The position numbers and the translations under genes were made by a program. From Cotesia glomerata (taxonomy: Eukaryota > Arthropoda > Insecta > Hymenoptera > Braconidae), in NCBI RefSeq assembly GCF_020080835.1, contig NC_058162.1, positions 7,455,323 through 7,519,322 on the forward strand: a DNA stretch of 64,000 nt. The letters are read 5' to 3'. Shown here piece after piece: positions 46,015-58,599 of the stretch. The notes beneath the pieces are model-generated. The model worked only from the letters and a program-made list of their open reading frames with translations. It had not been told where the DNA came from and searched no databases. Numbering within the stretch: the stretch's first letter is position 1; each line of letters starts with the position of its first letter.

Positions 46015-46260
46015 TGGGACATTTTGCAATTCCTGATTTAATTATAATTTGTTTAATAATTATTTACAAATACAGTATAAGAAAATATTGAAAAGTACCA
46101 TTGATTTTTACTGTATCATAACGGTAAAAAACAATAAACCTGAAAAATTAACAAGATTAATAATTATTTTTTACTATTTTAATATTTGAATTAAACTTTA
46201 CAGTAAATTTAAAAAAAATTTCTGTTTATGTAGAACTTAGCAGCATTTAATACTATTATA

Positions 46261-46386
46261 ATAGACTCGCTTCACTCGGCCGGATAACTAACTCGATTTT
46301 GATAAGAATGCGTCCATAGCCTGAAACTTGTGACGTCACTTCAAGCCGTCAGAATCCCTACCTTTGCGCATGTGTATCGGAAATAA
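46261..46386 (+). mobile_element. Right-half copy of the 9.4-kb fold-back MITE
   Basis: TTGATAAGAATGCGTCCATA, GTGACGTCACTTCAAGCC, CCCTACCTTTGCGCATG and TGTATCGGAAATAACTA match 9560-9655 closely. The left arm is missing, and a worn core (GACTCGCTTCACTCGG) remains. Confidence 0.7.
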
Positions 46387-46436
46387 CTATTTTACGGCCA
46401 AACCTTGATTTTTGCATTTCCCACGAAACAGTTCAA

Positions 46437-46910
46437 CACAGAAAATAAAATTAACTTGAATCAAGAGAAATATTATTGAACCAAGAAAATACAGTAGCGC
46501 TCAAAAGTATTTTGACAAATATATTTAATGCTTTAATTAAAAATAAATATGAAACACAATAATCATTTATTTATTTTTTTAACAGCTTTTGAATAATCTA
46601 CAGAATAGTGTCAAAGTGGTCCTTGTTCGTAACAAAAAAAAGTTTAATTTTTAAAATATTAAAAAAATGGTGGCTCTAAAGTATTTTGACATTGTTGAAA
46701 AAAACTAACGCATAATGTTGTCAAAATACTTTTGAGCGCTACTGTAATTCTGAAAAATTTCAGTGTTTTGAATCAAGACGAAAAATTCTTGAATCAAGTA
46801 AAATTTAGTTAAACCAAGAAAAATTTCTTAGTTTAAGAATTTTTCTACTCAAACCAAGAAGATGAAGTTCATTAAAATTATTTACTTGATTCAAGTTCAT
46901 TTTTTTCCGT
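46437..46910 (+). mobile_element. MITE, family A, interrupted by a Tc1/mariner-type MITE
   Basis: Left part CACAGAAAATAAAATTAACT-TGAATCAAGAG to 46491. The right part, from 46745, includes TTGAATCAAGACGAAAAATT, CTCAAACCAAGAAGATG and the terminus TTTTTTTCCG. Together they match 270-492. The interruption lies in ACCAAGAAAATA / ATTCTGAAAA, which corresponds to ACCAAGAATATAATTTTGAA in the intact copy. Confidence 0.75.
46492..46744. mobile_element. Tc1/mariner-type MITE nested in family A
   Basis: Perfect terminal inverted repeats of at least 24 bp: CAGTAGCGCTCAAAAGTATT-TTGAC on the left and its exact complement on the right. TA flanks both ends (46490-46491 and 46745-46746). 253 bp, no open frame. 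CAGT-type ends with TA duplication are typical of Tc1/mariner. The perfect ends suggest a recent arrival compared with its worn host element. Confidence 0.9.
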
Positions 46911-48630
46911 AAAGTGACTGAAAGATAGTTTTTTGTAAAAATTTTAATTTCCTTTAAAAAAGATTCTATGCATTAGAGAGCTCAAAAGCATTGTTTAAAA
47001 GATAAAGAGCAATTAACAAATAAATTTGAAAGATTTTGATCAAGTGAAAAGTTTTATTAATTTTTTTTAATTTAACAGCCGGTCCCTACAATTGCATTAT
47101 ATTTCTCTCCTGGACAAAAAAGAATTTTGAAAAAGAAACTCTGCTACGTAATAGATTTTTTAATTATCTGTTTCGTAGCAAAGCTTTTGTTTTGGAAATT
47201 ATCATTTGTTTAAAAGAAAAACATGAAACTGCAATAGGTTTATAATCATGAGTGCAACAAGAATAGCACGGTTTTTCGGTTTTTCGCAGTGAATGCGACG
47301 CGAGAAAATGAAGGGACCAGCTATTAAGAATTTTTTGCCCAATCAAGGTGATCAAATTATTCGAAATAATTTTCTTGATTAAAAAGTTTTCCAGTTGAAT
47401 CAGATTAATTTTTTTCCAGCAAGTAAATTGGAAAAATAAATTTCAAGCGACGTTAAGAAGTATATGCTGAATGTCGAAAAGCTCTCAAGCGAGTTAAATT
47501 CAAAATTGATCAAGTGGGAACATAATTTTCCAATGGAAGGGTTATAGAAAAGGCTTGATACACTTGTGAATTCATCATGAATAATTTTGGAGTACCATTG
47601 TAAAAATGACCAAGTACCAGGCGACTACATATATAGATAGGAGTATAGAGTGAGTACAAGGGTAGCGAACGTTGAAAACGATGCGTGAATATGTTTACAC
47701 AGCTCTCGCAGTATTATGCAAAACATGAGCTTTTCTCATTGCATTATATTGTTGTTGTACCTATTGTAGACTCGATAAATCGATAATGCCCGAGAATTTT
47801 CAGTCTCCATTGTTATGAATACCCATGAAATACGATAGTAATCCTTTCAATACTTTTTTACGGAAAAGCTAAAAAGCTTTTCCGTTTTCAGTTCTTGAGC
47901 AAAGGTTATGAAAAATGAATTCACTTTCAAATAAATTCAATAGTTTTTTTTTTTCTAAAAAGGTAATGGAGATCATGAGATTTGATAAACTTTTTTCTAG
48001 CTCCCAGAGCGAGTTTTAACTATCGGATACTGAACATCAACTTAGGTAATAAGTTTTCATCTTAATCGAAGTCGGATAAAAGTTAAAAAATCCCGCGAGG
48101 ACTTAGTTAGCAGCTCTGGTAACTTTTCAAAGCCAGGTAAGCCCAGTAAGTGAGTAAGTTAGTAAGTTAGTACGCTCGACATTCGACAGAAGGTGTCAGC
48201 TGGGGATTCGGTTCCATTAAAATCATTAAGCGTCTGATTAATTAGCCAATAGCTCAACTGTCTCGGCAGTCGCGGTCGAACAATCGGATCAGGTTAAACG
48301 GGTGATTATTAATACCGCTTAACGTCGGTTTAGATTAATTTTAAATGAATATTCATTGTGAATCGTTGATGATATCTAATATCTGGTTTAAGTGAGTCCG
48401 TTTTATTTCGTCATGATTCATGATTCACGATGAAGTTGCGCGTTTTGCAACACTGATTCATCTTTCGTCAAGAAATATATGCAGAACTCATGACAAGACT
48501 CTTTTATAATTTCAATCAAAGTAACGTCCAATTTAAATTTATTAATTAAGTTGATTAATCTGGTGCGAATCATTTATTCAAAACTTTTATTCTCTTTTTG
48601 ATTTTGCAAGACGTTTTGCTTTTATACTTT
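46911..48630. other. AT-rich, then lower-AT single-copy DNA
   Basis: A lower-AT block about 47560-48420 has a small GTAAGT/TTAGTAAG repeat (48140-48172). No gene-like frame or element ends recognised. Confidence 0.4.
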
Positions 48631-48776
48631 TAGTAGATATCACTCTTACAAAATATTACTTTTACAAGATATCACTCTCATAAAATATAATTCTTACAAA
48701 AAATCACTCTTACAGAATATTATTCTTACAAAATATTACTTTAACAGAATATGACTCTTAAAAATACACGGAGAGA
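48631..48776. repeat. Degenerate tandem repeat of about 18-20 bp
   Basis: Units of the form CTTACAAAATATTACTTT (for example near 48646, 48662, 48690, 48726). The tract resumes after the element at 48777-49446 as TTTACAAAATATCC and CATAAAATATCACTCC (to about 49505), so one tract was split by that insertion. Confidence 0.65.
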
Positions 48777-49446
48777 AAAAAATAGAACTTATTCCTATGT
48801 TAGAATGGTAACCATTACCATGCTACATATTAATGGAAATTTTTGTGAGAACCCTGTGTAAATTTGGTAATAAAAATCTTAGAAATTGTGATAGAAATAT
48901 AAACAATCACTCATTCGCTGCGGAATTAAATTCTGACAATAATGTTGTTGTTTTTTTATTTTTTTGATGAAAATTTCAATTTGTTCTGCGCAACTGTCGT
49001 CGTATTTTAGCATCGGCGCGGCCGTATGAAAAAAGTCGCGCGGAACCCTATTTTCTACATTAAATAAAAATTATTGTTTTTCAAGCTAGAGTTCCGGGAG
49101 TCGAAACTTTTTCTTAGAAATTTCCTCCTCTTTAAGGATCTTTTTTTCCGATTTTTGATATCACTAATAGTTATTGAGTTATTTACGAAAAACTGAGATT
49201 TTTTATTTTGGTCATGTTTTTTGTTAATAACAAATTGAAATTTTCATCAAAAAAAATAAAAAAACAACAACATTATTTTCAGAATTTAATTCCGCATCGA
49301 ATGAGTGATTGTTTATATTTTTATCACAATTTCTAAGATTTTTATTAGCAAATTTACACAGGGTTCTCACAAAAATTTCCATTAATATGTAGCATGGTAA
49401 TGGTTACCATTCTAACATAGGAATGTTCTATTCTTTTCTCTCCGTG
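48777..49446. mobile_element. 670-bp element with arms of about 210 bp
   Basis: The left arm 48777-48985 and right arm 49229-49446 are near-perfect complements: CACGGAGAGAAAA, AATGGTAACCATTACCATGC, AATTTTTGTGAGAACCCTGT, AATCACTCATTCG, CAACAACATTATT and more. TA flanks both ends (48775-48776 and 49447-49448). The unpaired centre of about 243 bp has its own composition (ATCGGCGCGGCCGTATG, GTCGCGCGGAACCC, AGAGTTCCGGGAGTCGAAAC) and no open frame. Very long arms with TA duplication suggest a fold-back element. Transposase not seen. Confidence 0.88.
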
Positions 49447-49505
49447 TAAAATTTTCACATTTTTACAAAATATCCTTCATAAAATATCACTCCCACAAAA
49501 GATTT

Positions 49506-51739
49506 TTTAAGTCTACAAATGATAAAAAATTCAATTTTTCCTAACTTTTTTCCGTAGAAAAACTTCCTACATCATTACTTTAGAAATTTAATGTAGCAAA
49601 ATAAAAATTTCCGATACCTACCACATCATTAAATAAAGATTTACTTATACCTTTTTTTTTCAGATCATATTATCAATGCTTCAAAAATTTCAAAAGAACC
49701 CAAAAACTACCGAAATTAAAGTAACAAAAAACCTAATCATTCATAGATTTTTTACACACTTGTCAGCGATAAAAATAAAGAATATCCTTCTCAAAGTTCC
49801 AGACACGGGAAGACAAGGGAATTCAGTAAGAATTGGAGTAGAAAGAAACCTGTTCCTTTCTACAACCCCAAACGTCTTTGAGAGGAAGCCAGAAGACAAA
49901 GTAGAGCATATTAAAGTTACTTTAATAAAAGAATTCATGACGTAAATTCTTTTATTTTCCACTCGACAATATATTTTTTTTTTTTTCAGGCATCGCGACA
50001 TTAAAACAGAGTACAAAAGGATGAAAATGAAGGGCGGAATCACCGTTGACAGCCGGTTTCCCTAAAACCAGGATTCTGACGTTAAATGTGCCTTTATCGG
50101 GAAATTTTTTCCAGAAAGGTATGTAACGCAGTAAACTTTTTCTGGATATTACTTTCGTAAAAGCAATTGAGCTCTCTTGAAAAAAAGGTCCAAGAAAAAT
50201 GAGCGGTCTTAACCTTTCCGCTCGGGAGGAAGAAACATGAATATTATACATTAAGAGGAAAAAACTCACCAAAGGGTTTATTTCTGATCTTGCTCTTCAG
50301 TCAAAGGATGATGACAAGCTTTCTCGAGTAGATGATTTTACTTTTAACGAGTCTTGAGTACTTTTATTCTCAAAACTCTTAAGTTCAAAGCTCCTCTACT
50401 TTATTCCACGCTCATCATTTTTTCTTATCTGGCTAATTAATAATTAAATTGAATTTATTAATATACAGAATGAATCGACGCTTTGTAGAAATTTTAATAC
50501 ATTTTAAGTGATGAGCTTTGATGCATCATGTCAGATAAATACCCGGATAAGCAGAGAATTACGTGCGATTGTTATCGGACAATAGAGCTGGGAAGGGTAG
50601 CAAAAATTTTGCAACATGAGAAAATCAAGTTTTGCATACATTGTGTGGATAAATAGATAACATTTCATATTAACAATAAATTTTACAGTTGAGAGATTAC
50701 TTGTTGAAGATATAAAAGCAGAGTTTGGATTATGAAGTTGGTACAAAAAATTTCTGGGTGGAAACGATGAAAAAGAAGTGAAAATATGATCAAAAAGTAA
50801 ATTCATTGAATTACGGCAGTTAACTAAACTTTAAACAGCGAAATCTGTGATTTAAAATTATAATATTTGACGAATAATAAAAAATTCTGGTGCAAAAGCT
50901 GTTTTTATTAATTTATTCAACATAATTAATTGTATGGAATGGTTTGTTTAATTTTTATACTTTTATGCTAGAATTAAATTGAGAACTTAAAAGTTTGCTT
51001 TGCAATGAAAAATAAATTACTAATAAACAAATATTGCTTATGATTAAATAAATTATTTAAAACGGGGAAAAAGGTCGATTGAGCTTTGCGAAACATGGGA
51101 AAAAAATTTTTTAGGAGTTGAAAAATAAAATAGAGTTATGATTTTTAATAGGGTTCTTTTTACTGAAGAAATAGAGGCACTGAAAAAAACTTAAGTCGTT
51201 TGAAAGATTTTTTAAAGAATTATCACGTTTACAATCTTGGATTGTTAAAAAAATGGGCTGTAATATTGTTTAGAATTAATTTAGTGATGAATTAGATTGA
51301 AATTAAACAAAAATTGGGTTTAATTAATAATTTTCTTGGTACGAATGCAATAAATTTACTAAGTATAGTATTTAGATGTTTCTCGATCAATAAAATATTT
51401 ACGTGTTAAAATGACTTGACGTAAATCTTTTACTAGACGTGAAGAAATTTGAAGTATAAATATGAGAAGTTAAAGCACCAATCTTCTCTAAATTTAGAAG
51501 TTACTTTTTATTCTTCAATTTATAACAACCAACTTGACATCAACTTTCTTTGCTCTTCGGCAAAAGGTTTCGAAGTATCTTGAATGCAGAAGACAGCCAA
51601 TTTGTAATGGAAAAAAATTGACAAATATTATTTTCACGCTAAAAATTTATTTAGTGTAATGGAAACGATTAAAACCATCAAAATATACTGAAAATTTGAT
51701 GTCGTCATGCAATATCAAATTGTTGGTAATTTCAAAAAA
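49506..51739. other. Mixed DNA with possible splice-like signals at 49.66-50.12 kb
   Basis: TTTTTTTTTCAG at 49663 precedes a frame (ATG 49676, 89 codons to 49945). A second TTTTTTTTTTTCAG ends at 49989, and AAAG-GTATGT lies at 50119. The 129 bp between the last two has stops in all three frames, so it is not an internal coding exon. Non-coding transcript or chance. The rest is AT-rich and featureless. Confidence 0.35.
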
Positions 51740-52405
51740 GTTTGGAAAATCCAAAAGTGCACGCCTCATAACGCTCATCCATTTTTTAAGAAAAAAAAAT
51801 TGTGTAATTGATTAAAAAAAAAAAAAAAATTATAATTAAGTAATTTCTTACAGAGTATTTTTTTTTTAAAAATATCAGCGCCCTTTTTTTTTGTCATATG
51901 CGCACGCAATCTAAAAAAATCTAGCTTGATCAAGTGGCGCCATAGTTTTCACGTGACAAATAAGAAAAATTTGTTTGTCTTTGTACGATTGTATCGTAAT
52001 GAATTTTAATAAAAATTCAATTTAAAAAAAAAATAAGTAAACTAGGCTACTGATATGAAATACGGACCCAGTTCATCGCATTCTAAAACTAATAAAAAAA
52101 AGTCCGGTCTTGAAATATCAATTTGTTCGGGAGTAATCTTTGGTACATCCAAAATGGGGTGACATCCGGACATCCACGTAAAATTTTTTTCAAAACGTTT
52201 TTTTTTTTTCAAAATAGTTATATGAAATGATTTTAGAAAGTAAAAGATGGTTTAATTTAAGTGTTTTCTCGGTGTACATCTACTTATATTATTGTATAAG
52301 TGTAATATGGTTGTGATAGAGACATTTAAAGATCACAAAATTGCTTGACCTTGACGAGTCGAGTATAAAGCACAACCTCACGCGCTTCGCGCTATGAGGC
52401 GTGCA
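51740..52405 (+). mobile_element. Family E element, copy 2, uninterrupted
   Basis: From TTTGGAAAATCCAAAAGTGC and TGCACGCCTCATAACGC (51758) to GCTTCGCGCTATGAGGCGTG and CA (52405). Internal landmarks TATGCGCACGCAATCTAA, AGTGGCGCCATAGTTTTCAC, AACTAGGCTACTGATATG and CTTGACCTTGACGAG match copy 1. Inverted ends of about 17 bp. No coding capacity. Confidence 0.75.
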
Positions 52406-52484
52406 AAATGATAAATAATTGAATTTAATCGATAAAAGAGTATTAAATCAACTAGACTGCAAAATTTATGTAACAGTAGAGAAG

Positions 52485-52625
52485 AATGCGTTTGACAAAA
52501 TGGCGACCATGTCACTGCACAACTTCCCATTACTTCTCGCGCATGCGCAGTACCATCTCATCTTCCTTTTCTCAAAACGATCAAATAAATTTTCAGTACT
52601 TTTGTACGAAATTTTTTTTGCCAGA
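52485..52625 (-). repeat. Interspersed repeat with TGCGCATGCG core, copy 2 (inverted)
   Basis: Complement of 14860-15000: GACAAAATGGCGACCATG, TTCTCGCGCATGCGCAGTA and AAATTTTCAGTACTTTTGTA. The neighbouring open frame (52419-52709) covers it and is therefore a repeat by-product. Confidence 0.6.
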
Positions 52626-55600
52626 TTTTTTGTCAATTTTATCAAAAATCCAATGAGTTTTATGAATTTTTATAAATCGTGTGTTTTTGAATTTTCTAAA
52701 CTTTTTTGATTATATGAAAGCAAAGACCGTCCAGAAAAAATATTTGCTCATGAATCATGAGATGACTTACATAAAAGCAATTACTGGACAAGTTATAACT
52801 TGTAATTGAAGGCGGCTGTATATAAATTATAAGTTCCAATTCATCAAAGTAGTGATTGCAGTTAATTATTCAGAGTGACAGTGATAATGATACTTTAATT
52901 TACTTTTAGAATGAATATAAATCGAGGAATTAGTAGGTCAAGGAATAATGATCGAGTACACATCGAAAGATAGAAAATATAGCTTTCCGTTTCGAATAAT
53001 TCTTGTGGTAATCTGGATTGAGGAGGGGTTTTAATTCTAGGCTTACTTTCTTTACAGTTAAGTCGAATCGATCTACTTTCGCGAGCTGAGTTTAAGCTGG
53101 AGAGCGTTGATTGAATTTTTAATTTAAAAAAAGTAATTGAAGCAAAGTAGAGTGGGTTTTGCAAAAGTTATGCACCCGGAGTAGATACTCTAAGCGAAAT
53201 TATGGGAATTGATAATCACTGTGTATACACTTAGTGGGTGTGTGAGTCACGATCGAGACCTAGAGCCAAGCTAGCCGAATGCCGACAGCGGCGTATATAT
53301 TTATATTATATTATCGGTATCAAAAAGTAGCGCGAGCGGTACCGGAAACCGCTTGATTGGAGATCAAGATGGGATGCGATTCCGTATAATTTATGAAAAG
53401 CTTTTTGGAGCAGGGTAATTGATTTTCTTGTTGTTCTTTCCTTTTTTACGGGAGACTAGAAGGAAGATCGGCGAAAGGCGAGAGGTGAGTCATTACAGAT
53501 TACAGCCGGTTGTTATTAACGTAAGTCTAATTAAAAAGGCCCAGTCTGTGGTTAAGGCGGTAACGCATTTTAAGCAAACTACTTTGTATAGCTCATAGAC
53601 TCAGGGTGTGTATATGTGTGTTGTTAAGGTTATGGTCTCGTGGTCAGGAAATTCCATTAATCGTGGTTTTAAAAGTTTACTTTTTTTTGTGGTTTGCTGG
53701 ATGTCATGTCAAGTATATTATTCTAATGGGTATTTGAGTACGATACTTTTATATTGTTTTATTTTATTATTACACTAAGTGTTTCTTAATTTTTTGTTTT
53801 TGATAAATTTATTATTTTTGTTAATTTTTTTTTTTTTTTTAGATTATGACTGATAGTGGATACCTAATTTATGAGGAGAAATTTCACTCCAGAAGTACTT
53901 TTTGATGTAAAACTTTGGTTTACATAGCCGGAAGTTTAAAATTTGATGAAAATTGATAGTATTGTTTGAGGAAAAGAGAAAAAATTTTTGAAGTCAAAAT
54001 AAACTCTGGAGGCAAAATAAAATCCAAAGTTAATTTTACAAAAAATTTAATAAAATTTGACATAATAATTATCATAATTTATTATGTTGGAGAAAAAATT
54101 CATTCCGGAACCAAATTTAACTTAGAAATTTATTAATAAAAGCAACTAAACACAAAAGTTTTATTAAAATTATAGACTCGAAGTTAAAATCTCAAACCAT
54201 AAAAAGCAAAGCTTAATCATCATTAAAGTTACCTTAAATTCCATATAAAAAACTATAAATTACAAAACAGAAAATCCCAGAACCAAAGCCCATCCATTAC
54301 AATTACCGGACATATTTATTCTTACAACAATAACAATTATTACGATAGATCAATATATTTTTGGTCTCTTTGTTACGACTGGTTAGAGTGCTTAGGCCAT
54401 AAATTCTCGTTCGAATAAACACGATAGGAACGTGGCCAGACTGGCGCTTGTACAGTTATACCAATAAACGATTTGTGCAGATTCGTGCTCGGACGTGACT
54501 CCAGTTAGTTATAGTAATGATACAATCCCAACTCAGCTTCAGCTTCACTCAGAGGCTACTAAGAGCCAAAGAATAGACTACTGGTACTGAAACTAGTACC
54601 ATGCCTATCAAAGTTACATTTTTCATTTCTTGTTTAAGTCAATAATTGTTGACTGTTATCGGTTTTTCTTTCCGGCGCTACAAACTTTGACAGCAAAAAT
54701 AAAAATATGATACAGCATCTTTTTCTTTCTTTTTCTCTAAGCTATACTGCAGCTTTCTGTGCAGTGAATATTCAAGTTTAAATTGTCAAGGGTCCTCGCG
54801 TTGACCCGCTGGCATTGCTGAGAGAAAATTCGCGAAATCAACGCTGGAAAAAATTCACAAGTGCCTCACAAATATTTAATCTAGAGTTCCAGCATTTCAA
54901 GTACATTATTTTAATTTTAAATATCATCTTATAAAAAAAAAAAAATTGATAATAATAATAATAATAAATTTAATTATTCATCAAAGGACACTTGTTTGTT
55001 TAAATTAAAAAAAAAAAATTACATTTATGGGAGATAGTAAACGCTATCGAGTGTAATCAGCAGAGCGTTGTCGCTGTTCGAGCGCCAAATGTTATGATGG
55101 GATCGATAATTTCCGTAGATCGCGCCAGCATGTCCGTCCATTTCCTGGCGAACGTGTCGCCGCCTCAATACTCTATATAATAATAATGTATATGTGTAAG
55201 GCTCCGAAGTGAAAGAGAAAGAGAGCGAGAGAGAGACAAAGAGAGAGGGATAGAGAGAATGAAAAGCATATTACTCGTCGGAAGGAGTTGAGATTGCCTG
55301 TCCTGGCTCTCACCACCGTCAACTGGCACCTCCTATCCCGTAAAACTGCATTTACTTACTCGTTTTTATTCTCACCCACTTTGGCGTTAGCGCTCCAGGT
55401 CATAATCACCGGATTCACTTTAAGCCGATGGATTCTTTTGAATTAATTAATAATTAAGTTTTTCGGGACAAAGCGCAAAAAATGTCGGCGCTCGGTCGGC
55501 TGGTATATTTATTGAATTTTTTTATTAAATTCTTTGCAGTCTAACGCGTTATTAACTTTTAATTATGCATATTAAATTTTTTCTGTCATGGATATGAATT

Positions 55601-56776
55601 TTATTTTATTTTTTTTTTTTTTTTTTTATTTACTAGATGTAATATATTGTGCTACTAGAAAAAAAAGAGATGAGAATCTTTTTTTATCCTGTCTGGGAAA
55701 AGCAAATTTGGCAATATTGGTTTTTTGCTAATAAAGTTTCAATCATAATAGTGAAAAATTTATTAATTTGATAATGAATTACTTTATTTTAATATTGAAT
55801 AGATATTTTTTTAAGTTATTGAATTTTTCATCCTTTTCAAAATAATTTCAATTAACGATCAAAATTAATTAATAAAAACAATTAATTTCTCCAGCTATTT
55901 TCTATCCCGTACGAGATCGAGGTTACCGCCAATGATAGTGAAATTCCACTAAGCACCAAACATTTATTAACGTTTCTATCACTAATTAAAAGGGATTACG
56001 CTCCCATAAACAGAAATATTAGTTGGAGGAAACTCAAAATGAATAGCGGAAGCGCAGTTAAATGCCAGTTCATTCATCAAAGAGTAAAATACTGGCAGTG
56101 GATCCTACCACTAGGCCGTGATTTTCGATTGATGGACTTTCACGAACTACTATCTACTATTTACTTCAATCGACTTTCCATCAGAAGCTTGGATCTTTTT
56201 TCAATTCCCGATTCTCTCCATTATCCTTCAGTGCTATACAAAATACAGAACAGCGAGAATTAATCCCTTCGCATATTGCCAGCACTATTAGTGAGCCATG
56301 AATTGCACTATCCTATTAACGAACGCGGAAAATCGGCCAGAGAATAGTCACGCTCTACGTCTATGGCCAGGACTTACCACAAATGCTTTATGCTTCATAT
56401 ATGTGTATGTACACGTGTTGGTATATTAATGCAGATTTCCTTGGCTCACGAATACTAAAGGACGTTAAAGGGCTCACTTCGTTCTCGTATCGTATTTGTA
56501 GGGATTCTGTTGGGTGCTAATTTGCCAGACATGCAATATACTCTATATATTCTGTGCTTTCAACCGTGAATTAACATTGCAGTAGAGTATTGACTAATAT
56601 TTTACCGAGGCTGGTTTATTTTTTATGGTGATTTATTGTTATAATTAATAAAAATATTTTTTTTTAAGGTCTAAGTAATAGCAAAAATTCCATTTTACAA
56701 TTTTATAAAATCAATAGATATCTGATGATTTTTTGAAAAAGTAAAACTATTATTATTATTTTTTTATTTCAATTTT
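52626..56776. other. Mixed single-copy DNA with simple repeats
   Basis: Lower-AT, repeat-poor pieces at 53150-53620, 54360-54640, 55030-55500 and 55990-56560. A (GA)n tract at 55211-55258, AAT tract at 54948-54967, T-runs at 53828-53840 and about 55609-55627. Open frames are under 90 codons and unremarkable. No RNA gene or element ends. The 55.0-55.5 kb piece is the clearest non-repeat block. Confidence 0.4.
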
Positions 56777-56778
56777 TA

Positions 56779-57212
56779 CGCGGAAAGAATAAGATGACAC
56801 TGGATAACATTCCAGATTATACTCAATGACATCTGTAGTGAAAAAAAATTTCAGATAGTAGCAAATATAATCTAGATTATACTGAGTGATATCTAGATTA
56901 TAATCATTGTGATCTTCCATTTCCCCCAGTAAAATTTCAGATTATTACGCATAAGATTCCACTAGATATAATTCGAGATTGTATCCTGTAGAATTTGGAT
57001 TATACTCAGTAGAATCTTGGATTATAAGTAGAATCTCGGTAGAATCGGTATAATCCAAGATTCTACTGATATATCCAGTGGAATCTTACGCGATATAATT
57101 TTAATGGGGGAAATGGAAGATTACAATGAATATAATCCAGTAATTCTTTTCACTATAGATGTCACTGAGTATAATCTGGAATGTTATCCAATGTAGTCTT
57201 GTTCTTTCCATG
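56779..57212. mobile_element. 434-bp whole-element palindrome with TAGAATC/GATTATA motifs
   Basis: The left end CGCGGAAAGAATAAGATGAC pairs with the right end (inward: CATGGAAAGAACAAGACTAC). The arms continue GGATAACATTCCAGATTATA, TGACATCTGTAGTG and GATCTTCCATTTCCCCC. TA lies at both flanks (56777-56778 and 57213-57214). The centre has repeated GTAGAATC-TT/TC-GG and GGATTATA words. No coding capacity. Confidence 0.85.
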
Positions 57213-57214
57213 TA

Positions 57215-58599
57215 CGAGTAGAACTTTTTTTTTTTATAATTTATCCATAATAATAATCATAAAAAAAATCCGATGTCGATTAATTTTTTAGCATAACTCA
57301 AAGAAAATAAAAAACAAAAAAAAAAAATTGCGAATTAATTTGTATTTAAATACTCACATTTATGGAGATGAAGTAACTTTTAATAACATACCTGCAACAA
57401 AAATAAATCAATTAATAAAATTAATATTTGTTTCAAAAAAACCTTAACCAAAACAAAAAATAATATTAAAAAAAAAGAAATGTAATTAATAGCTAAATTG
57501 ATAAAACTCGTTTTAAAATTACAAATGACTCGGGCTTATCAGATTCCAGAGAACGCGTAGTATACGGGGTCAGGGGTATTATATATTTATATAGAGTATA
57601 TAGATAGATAGTAGGATATTTATGGCGGCGTAAATGTGATGAGTGGTAATAAGACCGGCGAAACGAAACTAAACCGGTATCGGCAAAGTAAAGGGAAGCA
57701 ATATAAAGCTCGAGTTAAAAAATGAAACGGGATAATTAAGATTATACACAAGTATAAGAATAACGAGGATTACTTAATGGAAAACATTGGTGGGTACTTA
57801 TCACCGGGAAGGGAAACTGCGGTATCCTGAGCGACGATCCGATGAACCCTGCAATCCCGTCCTTATTATCCCTCTTGCTTTCCCAAAGACTTCTCGCTCT
57901 TATTCTGGTACTCATGTGGTTGTAAACTACACCGAGAATCAATTTAAACGAGGTAATTTATAGCTAAGAGTGCTTCCGAGCACCGAGTAGACTAGAGGAC
58001 TTTGCGTATTCATATGGATTTAATTTATGTTGTGGTATCGAGTGCACACACCAGTTATAACACAACATTTATATATACATATATATTTATAAAAATAATT
58101 GCTGAAGATATATATTCAGAAAGGGCAGAGGTGTAGGTACGAGAGAGCTAGACGGATAAAAGAGCGAAAAACAGTTCAACCAAGTACTCGTGCGATCAGC
58201 TCGTTTCGATTGTCCATACTGCCTCCTCGTTACCATTTTCCTCTCCCTCGTAATTAAACCCATCGTTATTAACACGTCACTGAATGCTACCAGCAGTAGC
58301 AACAGTACCACTGATAGTTTAAGTATTGCCGCTAGTATTTCTAACTGCTATCGATTGTTCGGCTCAATATTTAACTCCCGTTCTTTCCTCTTATTTATCG
58401 GCCAAACAACTCCAGCTAAGGCTCGGGGTTTAAGCTTTTTACTTAGTAATTATTTACGGCGTTAATTGATGGAGAATTTCCGAATGGACACTGATAGAAA
58501 TTTAACTTGATTTAAAAGAAGAAATTTTGAATCAATAATGAAAAAACTGACTTTAATCATTTATAAATGATCACGTCAAAATAAAGAACACGATTCAGA
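57215..58599. other. AT-rich, then lower-AT single-copy DNA
   Basis: The stretch 57540-58470 is repeat-poor and lower in AT, with frames of 66-91 codons on both strands overlapping each other and no recognisable domains. CACTGATAGAAATTTAACTT at 58489 is a lone terminus that joins a family B-type end to family A-type body words. Confidence 0.4.

Noticed and set aside
52419..52709. A 96-codon plus-strand frame
   Set aside because: Covers the interspersed repeat shared, inverted, with 14860-15000; no independent evidence of coding.
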